A stretch of DNA of 5,725 bases from Halanaerobiales bacterium (GTDB lineage: Bacteria; Bacillota_F; Halanaerobiia; DY22613): assembly GCA_023128035.1 (NCBI GenBank), contig JAGMES010000235.1, positions 1 to 5,725 on the forward strand. The letters are read 5' to 3'. The notes beneath the pieces were generated by a model. That model was not told the origin of the DNA. It searched no databases and saw nothing but the letters and a program-made list of their open reading frames with translations. The translations under genes were made by a program, and so were the position numbers. Of this stretch, positions 1 to 5,706 are shown piece by piece. The stretch's first letter is position 1; the number at the start of each line of letters is the position of its first letter.

Positions 1-492
1 CAAACTGAAGATGCTGCTAACGTGTGGGGTAACCCTGTTCCTTATTTAAAAAGTGTTAGCTCAAATTATGATCTGGAAGCTACTAATTATTTGCATGAAA
101 AAACTTTTTCCTGGTTAGAATTAGATCAATCTCTAGGCACAAATCTGGCCCAGAGGATTCAGGAAGGACAAAATATAAATGAGATGAAACTTACTCAAGG
201 GGATTCTGGATTATTAGATATTTTGGAGATGAGTTCAACTGGTCGAATTTTACAGATTAGAATTGATAGCAAAATCTTTGATGGTCAGGATGTAAGAGTA
301 AAATTGGGATTGACATCTACAAAGTTTGAGTTGGAAGTAATAGCTGAAGGTCTGAAATTTACTACTTATGGGAATGGCCATGGGGTAGGGATGAGCCAAT
401 ATGGTGCAAATGGATTGGCAATGGAAGGAAAACAGTATAAGGAGATTCTTAAGTTTTACTATTCTGGGATTCAATTTGGATTGCTAAAATAA
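1..492 (+). CDS. spoIID: Stage II sporulation protein D, C-terminal part (5' end outside window)
   Basis: The reading frame is open from the first base, so this is the last 163 residues of a longer protein; SpoIID proteins are usually about 330-340 residues. SpoIID is a membrane-anchored lytic transglycosylase made in the mother cell; it cuts glycan strands during engulfment, together with SpoIIP and SpoIIM. Two family blocks are visible. TEDAANVWGNPVPYL is at residues 2-16 of the visible part. GNGHGVGMSQYGANGLAMEG lies close to the C-terminus and is followed by YKEILKFYYSGI, the classic SpoIID/LytB ending. The catalytic Glu lies in the missing N-terminal half and cannot be checked. The stop is TAA at 490-492, followed within a few bases by a small ORF. 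Family identity is secure from motifs and from the sporulation neighbours. Being alone at the edge, its promoter is not visible; sigma-E control is known for the family, not seen here. Confidence 0.95.
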   Translation, partial: QTEDAANVWGNPVPYLKSVSSNYDLEATNYLHEKTFSWLELDQSLGTNLAQRIQEGQNINEMKLTQGDSGLLDILEMSSTGRILQIRIDSKIFDGQDVRVKLGLTSTKFELEVIAEGLKFTTYGNGHGVGMSQYGANGLAMEGKQYKEILKFYYSGIQFGLLK

Positions 493-499
493 TAATAGT

Positions 500-796
500 T
501 TGAGTATAATCAGTCAAGCTAGAACTTTATATAATAAAAAACCTTTTCCAAATGTTATTCGAATTAATGATAAACATAACGAATATAGAAATGCAATTTC
601 TGCTGATACTTCTCTGAAAATATTGGAGTATAAGGTGTTTATTGGGCTTATTAGTAAGGGAGAGTGTTTTAACTTTGATTATCCGATATTAAAAATTTTA
701 TTTAATGACCTTGCAAGTTTATTTGGATTTGCAATCGGTTGCTATAGGAGAGAAGTAGAGAAAATTTATTTAGAAAATGGGGGGGAGAGTATATGA
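500..796 (+). CDS. Hypothetical 98-aa protein, TTG start, coupled to the next small gene
   Basis: I do not recognise this protein. It starts 7 bases after the spoIID stop at a TTG; the frame has no ATG at all and no clear Shine-Dalgarno in front, so translation would probably depend on reinitiation after spoIID. The sequence is mixed and basic at the N-terminus (ARTLYNKKPFPNVIRIND). It has a hydrophobic but interrupted stretch at residues 61-82 (YPILKILFNDLASLFGFAIG), which looks more like an amphipathic or buried helix than a clean membrane segment. Cysteines are at 56 and 81, and the end is charged. Its TGA stop (794-796) overlaps the ATG of the following ORF by four bases, the typical mark of translational coupling, which argues that the frame is real. 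Codon usage is AT-rich like its neighbours. It could also be a decaying gene that lost its proper start. It belongs to the unit that ends at the terminator at 1001-1046. Confidence 0.5.
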   Translation: MSIISQARTLYNKKPFPNVIRINDKHNEYRNAISADTSLKILEYKVFIGLISKGECFNFDYPILKILFNDLASLFGFAIGCYRREVEKIYLENGGESI

Positions 797-969
797 AAAG
801 AAAAACTCCAAAGAGAAATCGTGTAAATGTTTCATATTTAAAAAAAGCTTCTCCTGGCGAGTTATATGAAATGGTTCAAAAAGGAACCATTGACATGGTA
901 GATGTAGTTCAACGATATTATCCTAGAATGAGTCGGAAAGAGTTAGTCAGTAAATTTGAAGTGAAGTAA
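793..969 (+). CDS. Hypothetical 58-aa basic protein
   Basis: A 58-codon ORF that starts at ATG 793, inside the stop codon of the preceding ORF (ATGA overlap), and ends at TAA 967-969. A purine-rich G run at 780-788 (GGGGGGGAGAG) sits at good distance from the ATG and is a better ribosome binding site than that of the upstream ORF. The product begins MKRKTPKRNRVNVSYLKKAS, strongly basic, then ELYEMVQKGTIDMVDVVQRY, which reads as one or two amphipathic helices, and ends PRMSRKELVSKFEVK. No signal peptide or membrane segment is present. The basic N-terminus suggests nucleic-acid contact, but that is only inference from charge; I do not recognise a family. It is the last gene before an intrinsic terminator 32 bases downstream. 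Confidence 0.6.
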   Translation: MKRKTPKRNRVNVSYLKKASPGELYEMVQKGTIDMVDVVQRYYPRMSRKELVSKFEVK

Positions 970-1000
970 TTTGAATAGTTACAAAGGTATATATTTTTTT

Positions 1001-1046
1001 AAAAACCTTGCTTTTGATATAAAGCAAGGTTTTTTTTATTTTTTTC
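1001..1046 (+). terminator. Strong intrinsic terminator of the spoIID unit
   Basis: A perfect 14-bp stem (1001-1014 pairing with 1021-1034, core CCTTGCTTT / AAAGCAAGG) encloses a 6-nt loop TGATAT. It is followed by a T-rich tract up to 1046. It lies 32 bases after the 58-codon ORF and directly before the spoIIQ promoter, so it separates spoIID and the two small genes from spoIIQ. Confidence 0.93.
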
Positions 1047-1048
1047 CA

Positions 1049-1077
1049 GTATAAACTCTTCATAACTGGTGAAAATA
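1049..1077 (+). promoter_or_regulatory. Putative sigma-F promoter of spoIIQ
   Basis: GTATA at 1049-1053 fits the sigma-F -35 box. After 14 bases comes GGTGAAAATA at 1068-1077, which matches every fixed position of the sigma-F -10 consensus GGnnAnAnTR. B. subtilis spoIIQ is a known sigma-F (forespore) gene, so element and gene agree. The predicted transcription start would fall near 1083-1085, at the edge of the ribosome binding site, giving a leader of only about a dozen bases before TTG 1096. The promoter begins three bases after the terminator T-tract. Confidence 0.72.
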
Positions 1078-1095
1078 GTTATGGAGGTGATAATT

Positions 1096-1941
1096 TTGGT
1101 AAAAAGTAAAAAGGAACGTTTGCCTTTTCATATTACGAAAGACCAACACATGTTGCGATTAAAGTTAAAGGAAACAATGATCGGAGTCTCTAAGAGGTAT
1201 AGAAAAATTCCAAAACGTTTATGGTCATCCTTAATTATTGTAGTTGGAATTTGTTCAATTACTTTAATTGCCTTATTTCTTAATGGATCTCAACAAACAG
1301 ATTTAGCAGACCCTCCTATTTTTAATGATACGAAGAATGTAATATTTGATGAAATAGGTGAACTTCAAGTTCAAGTGCCCTCATTACCACAAGTAGAACT
1401 TAGTACTGAAAGTTTATCACTTGAGTTCCCTAATAATCAGGCAGTATTAGAAGAAACCATAGAAGATGAGCCAGCACAACTTGCCACTAAAATAATTAGC
1501 GATCCTTTAAAAAGTGGATCGTCGCCTATAAACGCAGAAGAATCGTTTGTTTTAGCGATTATTTATCCATTGCAGCGTGAGGGTGCGATTATTACTAATT
1601 TTGGTTGGTATTATCATCCGATTCTAGAGGTGTGGAAGTTTCATCAAGGGGTAGACTTAAGATGCAAAAAAGGTGATTTGGTGATGGCTTCAGAATCTGG
1701 TAAAGTGAAACAAATTAAGGAAACTGATAAAGAAGTTATGATAGTTATTTTGGAACATGGTGATGGTTGGACAACCACATATGGCCAAATAAGCGAAGTA
1801 AATGTTAGAATAGGAGATCAAATAGCGAAAGGTCAGAAATTAGGAAAAATCGGACAGAGTACAACAGCCATTGAACCTCATCTCCATTTCGAAATACGCC
1901 AAAATGGGGAGTTAACTAATCCGGTCGAATATTTACCATAA
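1096..1941 (+). CDS. spoIIQ: SpoIIQ-type forespore membrane protein with M23/LytM domain
   Basis: SpoIIQ sits in the forespore membrane and, with mother-cell SpoIIIAH, forms the channel/zipper across the intermembrane space during engulfment. I chose TTG 1096 because GGAGGTGAT (1083-1091) lies at proper spacing, while the more upstream GTG 1069 overlaps the -10 box. The product is 281 aa. It has a basic cytoplasmic N-terminus, one membrane segment at about residues 43-62 (SSLIIVVGICSITLIALFL), an acidic, low-complexity linker to about residue 145, and a C-terminal LytM/M23 domain from about residue 155. The zinc and catalytic residues look complete: H183 and D187 in FHQGVDL, and H262/H264 in HLHFEIRQNG. 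B. subtilis SpoIIQ is degenerate here, whereas clostridial SpoIIQ keeps the site. The place between spoIID and spoIIID supports SpoIIQ rather than a generic M23 peptidase. No intrinsic terminator with a T-tract follows; a long palindrome does. Confidence 0.9.
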   Translation: MVKSKKERLPFHITKDQHMLRLKLKETMIGVSKRYRKIPKRLWSSLIIVVGICSITLIALFLNGSQQTDLADPPIFNDTKNVIFDEIGELQVQVPSLPQVELSTESLSLEFPNNQAVLEETIEDEPAQLATKIISDPLKSGSSPINAEESFVLAIIYPLQREGAIITNFGWYYHPILEVWKFHQGVDLRCKKGDLVMASESGKVKQIKETDKEVMIVILEHGDGWTTTYGQISEVNVRIGDQIAKGQKLGKIGQSTTAIEPHLHFEIRQNGELTNPVEYLP

Positions 1942-1961
1942 CTTAACTTCTGAATATATAT

Positions 1962-2080
1962 TATGATTAGCCCACAAAAAGTAGTCGCACTTGCATACCA
2001 TATAAAGTATTGAAATGGCGGTGTCAATACTTTATATGGTATGCAAGTGCGACTAAAATACTTTTTGTGGACTAATCATA
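1962..2080. repeat. 119-bp imperfect palindrome (MITE-like or IS-end element)
   Basis: Left arm 1962-2013 pairs with right arm 2024-2080 around a 10-nt loop (AATGGCGGTG, 2014-2023). The inner 32 bp (1982-2013 with 2024-2055) are perfectly complementary. An outer 20 bp (1962-1981 with 2061-2080) has a single mismatch (C1971 opposite A2071). Five bases, AAATA at 2056-2060, are unpaired on the right arm only. The outermost tips are TATGATTAG / CTAATCATA. There is no open reading frame of note and no T-tract on either side, so it is not a standard terminator. As RNA it would form one very long hairpin. A non-autonomous mobile element, or the abutted ends of an insertion sequence, is the likeliest origin, but no family is recognised and no clear target duplication is seen. 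Confidence 0.9.
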
Positions 2081-2085
2081 TTACG

Positions 2086-2115
2086 GAATATTTCCTCCAA
2101 CCCTTCATATACATA
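2086..2115 (+). promoter_or_regulatory. Putative sigma-E promoter of spoIIID
   Basis: GAATATT at 2086-2092 fits the sigma-E -35 box (K-M-ATATT). TATACATA at 2108-2115, 15 bases further, resembles the -10 box CATACAnT with the ATACA core intact; CATATACA at 2106-2113 is an alternative register with a 13-base spacer. The start site would fall near 2121, leaving a leader of about 28 bases with the ribosome binding site. B. subtilis spoIIID is sigma-E dependent, which agrees. The -35 box begins only six bases after the end of the palindrome. Confidence 0.6.
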
Positions 2116-2148
2116 GAGTAGTATCATGTAGGGGTAGGGGGGATTTTT

Positions 2149-2403
2149 ATGAAAGACTACATACAGAAAAGGGTTTTGGAAGTAGCTAATTACATATATC
2201 AGACACGGGCAACTGTAAGACATGCAGCGAAAGTGTTTGGTGTAAGTAAGAGTACGGTGCATAAGGATGTGACTGAAAGATTACATGAGATAGATGAAAA
2301 TTTATCTGATATGGTTAAAAAAATATTAGAATTTAATAAGGCAGAACGTCACATCCGGGGTGGCGAGGCTACAAGGCAAAAATATCTTCAAGAGAAAAGA
2401 TGA
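2149..2403 (+). CDS. spoIIID: SpoIIID, mother-cell sporulation transcription factor
   Basis: SpoIIID is a small DNA-binding protein that activates and represses many sigma-E genes in the mother cell and prepares the switch to sigma-K. The 84-aa product starts MKDYIQKRVLEVANYI and carries the family helix-turn-helix at about residues 22-41, with recognition segment GVSKSTVHKD (31-40). The conserved basic C-terminal block RHIRGGEATRQKY is at residues 67-79; in B. subtilis this region also contacts DNA. The protein ends soon after this block, while B. subtilis SpoIIID (93 aa) has a further short tail. The start ATG 2149 has the G-rich site AGGGGGGAT at 2136-2144. A sigma-E-like promoter lies upstream; mbl follows after 127 bases without an intervening terminator. 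Confidence 0.97.
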   Translation: MKDYIQKRVLEVANYIYQTRATVRHAAKVFGVSKSTVHKDVTERLHEIDENLSDMVKKILEFNKAERHIRGGEATRQKYLQEKR

Positions 2404-2530
2404 ATAAGTTTATACTAAATGAAAAAAAAGCAGGATATACTTGACGAAATATAGAATAATTTATTGGGTAGATATGTAACTTAGTCTGTAATGTTGCTAA
2501 ATCACGCATAATTTACTGAGGAGGGCTGAA

Positions 2531-3577
2531 ATGTTTGGTTTATCTATATCAAAGAAGATCGGAATAGACTTGGGAACAGCTTCAATTTTAGTTTATGAAA
2601 AAGGTAAAGGTATAGTAATGAAGGAACCTTCTGTTGTGGCTATGGAAAAGGGAACCAAACGAGTTTATGCTGTAGGTGAAGAAGCAAGAAGAATGTTAGG
2701 GAGAACCCCTGGGAATATTGTTGCAATTCGTCCGTTACGGGAAGGTGTTATTGCTGATTTTGAAGTTACAGAAATTATGCTTAAATATTTTATAAAAAAA
2801 GTTTGCGGTAAATATTCTTTAGCTAAGCCATTAATAATGGTTTGTGTGCCAGTAAATGTAACTGGTGTTGAACAGAGGGCAGTTATTGAAGCTGCCATGC
2901 AAGTTGGTGCTAAGAGAGTTTTTTTAATTGAAGAACCGTTAGCAGCAGCAATTGGTGCTGGTTTACCAATCCATGAACCTTATGGAAATATGATTGTTGA
3001 TATTGGTGGAGGGACATGTGATATTGCGGTTATTTCCTTGGGAGGTATAGTAGTAAGTGAATCATTACGGATTGGTGGCGATAAGTTTGATGAAGCCATT
3101 ATTCGTTATGTCAAATCTCACTATAATCTTTTGATTGGAGAGCGGACAGCAGAAGAAGTAAAAATTGCCATTGGTACTGCTCACCCAAATGTTCAAGAAG
3201 ATACTACATATGATGTACGTGGTCGGGATATAATGAGTGGTTTGCCTAAAAATATTACCTTGACTCCGCAGGAGATATATGATGCCTTATTTGAGCCAGT
3301 TCAATCTATCATATCTTCAGTCAAACGTGTTTTAGAACAGACTCCACCAGAGTTGGCTTCTGATATAATAGATAAAGGTCTTGTGCTAACAGGAGGAGGC
3401 GGTTTACTTAGAGGTTTAGATCGCTTGATAAGCGAAGAAGCAAGAATTCCGGTGGTTTTGGCTGAAGATGCTTTATCTTGTGTTGCTATTGGCACAGGGA
3501 TGGCGTTAGAGAATCTTGATAAACTTGAAAATAGTTTAATCTCCAATAACAACCGTTCCATGGTCCGCAGCTTTTAG
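2531..3577 (+). CDS. mbl: Mbl/MreB-type bacterial actin
   Basis: This is a rod-shape cytoskeletal ATPase that forms short membrane-bound filaments and guides lateral peptidoglycan synthesis. The 348-aa length is near the family norm of about 330-345. Actin-fold nucleotide motifs are visible: phosphate-1 IGIDLGTAS (11-18), the block EEARRMLGRTPGNIVAIRPL, phosphate-2 DIGGGTCDIAVIS (157-169), GDKFDEAI after it, LLIGERTAEEVK, and adenosine motif LTGGGGLLRGL (286-296). I prefer Mbl to MreB because of overall similarity to B. subtilis Mbl (RTPGNIVAIRPL, ERTAE, RGRD, TPPEL) and the place directly behind spoIIID, the same as in B. subtilis; clostridia often call this copy mreB2. The ATG at 2531 has a strong GAGGAGGG at 2518-2525. 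The tail after residue 325 (LENSLISNNNRSMVRSF) is variable. The next gene begins 35 bases later, so co-transcription is likely. Confidence 0.95.
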   Translation: MFGLSISKKIGIDLGTASILVYEKGKGIVMKEPSVVAMEKGTKRVYAVGEEARRMLGRTPGNIVAIRPLREGVIADFEVTEIMLKYFIKKVCGKYSLAKPLIMVCVPVNVTGVEQRAVIEAAMQVGAKRVFLIEEPLAAAIGAGLPIHEPYGNMIVDIGGGTCDIAVISLGGIVVSESLRIGGDKFDEAIIRYVKSHYNLLIGERTAEEVKIAIGTAHPNVQEDTTYDVRGRDIMSGLPKNITLTPQEIYDALFEPVQSIISSVKRVLEQTPPELASDIIDKGLVLTGGGGLLRGLDRLISEEARIPVVLAEDALSCVAIGTGMALENLDKLENSLISNNNRSMVRSF

Positions 3578-3612
3578 TTACGAGCGGAATCATTAATTGA
3601 GAGGGTGGGATT

Positions 3613-5670
3613 TTGTTGAAGAGATTATTTGTCATAATAGTCCTTGTATTACTTATCCTAAATTTTGCGCAATTTAATGTAATTGCATATCAACAAGATG
3701 AAATTATGACAATTGCAGAAGTTCAGGTTGGGATGAAAGGAATTGGTAAGACAGTTATTTCAGGTCTTACAGTTGAAGAATTTGATGTCGATATTTTAGG
3801 AATTCTTAAAGATAGAGGTCAGGGTACTGATTTAATTTTAGTCCAGGTGAGTGGTCCTGTGATTGAAAAAACTGGAGGAATTGCTGAAGGTATGAGTGGA
3901 AGTCCTGTATATGTAGATGGGAAACTAATAGGGGCTATTGGATATGGATGGGGTTTAACTGACCACACTATCGGTATGGTTACACCTATTGAGAGTATGT
4001 TAAAGGTTTTTGATCTAGATAAGCATTTGCTAAAAAAAGTTAAGCCTATTCAGATAGATTTAAGACATAATGACCCTGAAAAATCTAGTCTTTACAGTTC
4101 TGGAAAAAGGGATAAGTGGACAGAGGTTGAATTATCTGATCCCATTAATCTGGGTAGTCGGGAGATTAAACAAATTAATTTTTGTAAATCTTTTGAGGTT
4201 GCTTATAATGGGAACTTTGCAAATGATACTCTTGTAGCTTATCCGGTAAACACGCCATTGCAGGTGAGTGGTTTAACTGGAAGAGCTTTGGAACGCCTGA
4301 TGCAAGACTTAGAGCGTTTTGATTTTATACCCGTAAAGACTGGCGGAGGGAGCCTTTCAGGTGATCAGAAGTATACAGTTGAGCCAGGAAGTGCTATTGC
4401 AGTTCAGTTAGTTAGAGGAGATATTAATGTTTCTGCTATTGGTACTTTAACTTATATCAAGGATAATAAAATTTTAGCATTTGGTCATCCATTTCTCTCT
4501 TTAGGAGATGTAGAGTATTTTCTATCAGGAGCAAAAATTTTGACTGTTATTGATCAACTTAATATGCCTTTTAAATTGGGGGTTCCGTTGGAACCAATAG
4601 GAGTTATTACTCAGGATAGAAATGCTGCTATTGGAGGTAGGATAGATAGATTACCAAAAATCATTCCTTTTAATATCAATATTTATGATTTAGACGTAGA
4701 TAAAATGCAAGAGATTCAGTTTCAAGTAATTCGTGATGAAGAGTTATTGGTCTCTTTAGCCATTAATTCGATTTTACAAACTATAGATATTGCCATTGAT
4801 CGGAAGGGATTTGGCACTTCGACGATGTATCTGCAAATAATAGGGGATAATTTACCAGATAGAATGGTTTCATTTAGTAATATGTATTATAGCGGTAGTG
4901 ATATAGCTGCTAATTCTCTTAATGACATATACAATATTCTATCAATGATAGTAAATAACCCTTTCAAGAAAGTGAATCTAGCCAGTATCAGTGTCGATAT
5001 TCAGGTAGCACGTCAACGTCAAATGGCAATTATTGAAGAAGTGAAATTGTTAAATGATCAGTTGAAGCCTGGAGATACAGCAGATGTTCAAGTTACATTT
5101 AGACCTTTTAGGGATGAGCTATTTACGAAAATTTTCAAGGTACCCATACCTGAAAACATTCAGACAGGGGAAGCTTCTCTCACTGTATCAGGAGGAATTT
5201 ATGGAGCATATAGTGATATGGAAACCTCTGTTCTAGAGACAAACCAAACAGATCAGGTGATAGCAGAACATTATAAACATCTAAATGAGCTATTAGATGT
5301 TTATTTAAAACAACCTAAAAATAATGATCTGGTTATTGAAATTATTCCTTATTATATTGATGTGCTGGAAACTGTTGATAGTATGGATGAATCAGATGAA
5401 GTTGTGGTTTCCGAAACGGAAAAAGAAAGGTTAGATAGTGATTCTTTAGAATTACAAATGCAAATTGAACTGAGTCATTCAGAAGAATCAGAAAGTACAT
5501 CATCTGACAAAGAAGAGATTAGTCAATTCATAAGTGAGATTTTTAATACAGATTATGTGTTAGAAGGAAGTTTAACTCTGGAGATAACGATAATGCAATC
5601 GACTTTTATAGAGAATGAAGAATCTACAGAAGTATATCTTCCTCTGGAAAATCAAAAAAAGGAAAATTAA
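3613..5670 (+). CDS. Exported SpoIVB/S55-like peptidase-domain protein with motif order reversed
   Basis: A 685-aa protein. Residues 5-25 form a hydrophobic signal peptide or anchor with a possible cleavage after NVIA, so it should act outside the cytoplasm, perhaps between forespore and mother-cell membranes. Residues about 33-135 resemble the Ser half of SpoIVB: VEEFDVDILG, EKTGGIAEGMSGSPV with candidate nucleophile S95, then DGKLIGAI and GMVTPIE. Residues about 257-345 resemble the His half: AVQLVRGDINVSAIGTLTYI then LAFGHPF with H292. In SpoIVB the His half comes first. The remaining C-terminal half is unassigned, probably beta-rich, and residues 592-636 are highly acidic (DESDE, SEESES). 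Long S55-domain proteins of this layout occur in several phyla; their substrate is unknown to me. Two TTG codons (3613, 3616) can start it; GAGGG at 3601-3605 favours 3613. It is the last gene of the presumed mbl unit. Protease activity is not certain. Confidence 0.85.
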   Translation: MLKRLFVIIVLVLLILNFAQFNVIAYQQDEIMTIAEVQVGMKGIGKTVISGLTVEEFDVDILGILKDRGQGTDLILVQVSGPVIEKTGGIAEGMSGSPVYVDGKLIGAIGYGWGLTDHTIGMVTPIESMLKVFDLDKHLLKKVKPIQIDLRHNDPEKSSLYSSGKRDKWTEVELSDPINLGSREIKQINFCKSFEVAYNGNFANDTLVAYPVNTPLQVSGLTGRALERLMQDLERFDFIPVKTGGGSLSGDQKYTVEPGSAIAVQLVRGDINVSAIGTLTYIKDNKILAFGHPFLSLGDVEYFLSGAKILTVIDQLNMPFKLGVPLEPIGVITQDRNAAIGGRIDRLPKIIPFNINIYDLDVDKMQEIQFQVIRDEELLVSLAINSILQTIDIAIDRKGFGTSTMYLQIIGDNLPDRMVSFSNMYYSGSDIAANSLNDIYNILSMIVNNPFKKVNLASISVDIQVARQRQMAIIEEVKLLNDQLKPGDTADVQVTFRPFRDELFTKIFKVPIPENIQTGEASLTVSGGIYGAYSDMETSVLETNQTDQVIAEHYKHLNELLDVYLKQPKNNDLVIEIIPYYIDVLETVDSMDESDEVVVSETEKERLDSDSLELQMQIELSHSEESESTSSDKEEISQFISEIFNTDYVLEGSLTLEITIMQSTFIENEESTEVYLPLENQKKEN

Positions 5671-5675
5671 CGGAG

Positions 5676-5706
5676 AGCACAGGGAGTTAGTACCTGTGCT
5701 TTTTTT
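5676..5706 (+). terminator. Intrinsic terminator after the S55-like gene
   Basis: A perfect 8-bp stem, AGCACAGG (5676-5683) with CCTGTGCT (5693-5700), encloses a 9-nt loop and is followed by a run of T to 5706. It starts six bases after the stop codon and closes the presumed spoIIID-mbl-S55 unit. Confidence 0.92.

Noticed and set aside
250..474. Minus-strand ORF opposite spoIID, and similar ones opposite mbl (2665-2898, 3301-3561)
   Set aside because: All lie antisense within well-identified genes and have low-information products without family motifs.
500..969. The two small ORFs as a toxin-antitoxin pair
   Set aside because: Size and overlap would fit, but no toxin or antitoxin motif is recognised and they have no promoter of their own that I can see.
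1069..1095. Upstream GTG (1069) and ATG (1081) as alternative starts of spoIIQ
   Set aside because: GTG 1069 lies inside the predicted -10 box and neither codon has a ribosome binding site, while TTG 1096 follows GGAGGTGAT at good spacing.
1962..2080. Palindrome as the intrinsic terminator of spoIIQ
   Set aside because: No T-tract follows on either strand, and arm length is far beyond a terminator stem. It may still hinder read-through.
1952..2091. GAATAT at 1952-1957 and 2086-2091 as target-site duplication of the palindrome
   Set aside because: Only six AT-rich bases, placed asymmetrically from the arm ends, and the right copy is part of the -35 box; chance is a sufficient explanation.
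2053..2262. Minus-strand ORF of 69 codons across the palindrome arm and spoIIID
   Set aside because: It covers part of the palindrome, the spoIIID promoter and the spoIIID coding strand; no ribosome site or recognisable product. A shadow of the real gene.
2441..2474. TTGACG at 2441-2446 as a sigma-A -35 box for mbl
   Set aside because: No acceptable -10 box at 16-18 bases; the nearest candidate, TAGATA at 2469, has a 22-base spacer. TATACT at 2436 lacks a -35. A separate mbl promoter is possible but not supported.
3961..3975. H118 (TDHT) as the catalytic His of the S55-like protein
   Set aside because: H292 sits in the GTLTYI...LAFGHP context that matches the SpoIVB His segment; H118 has no such context.
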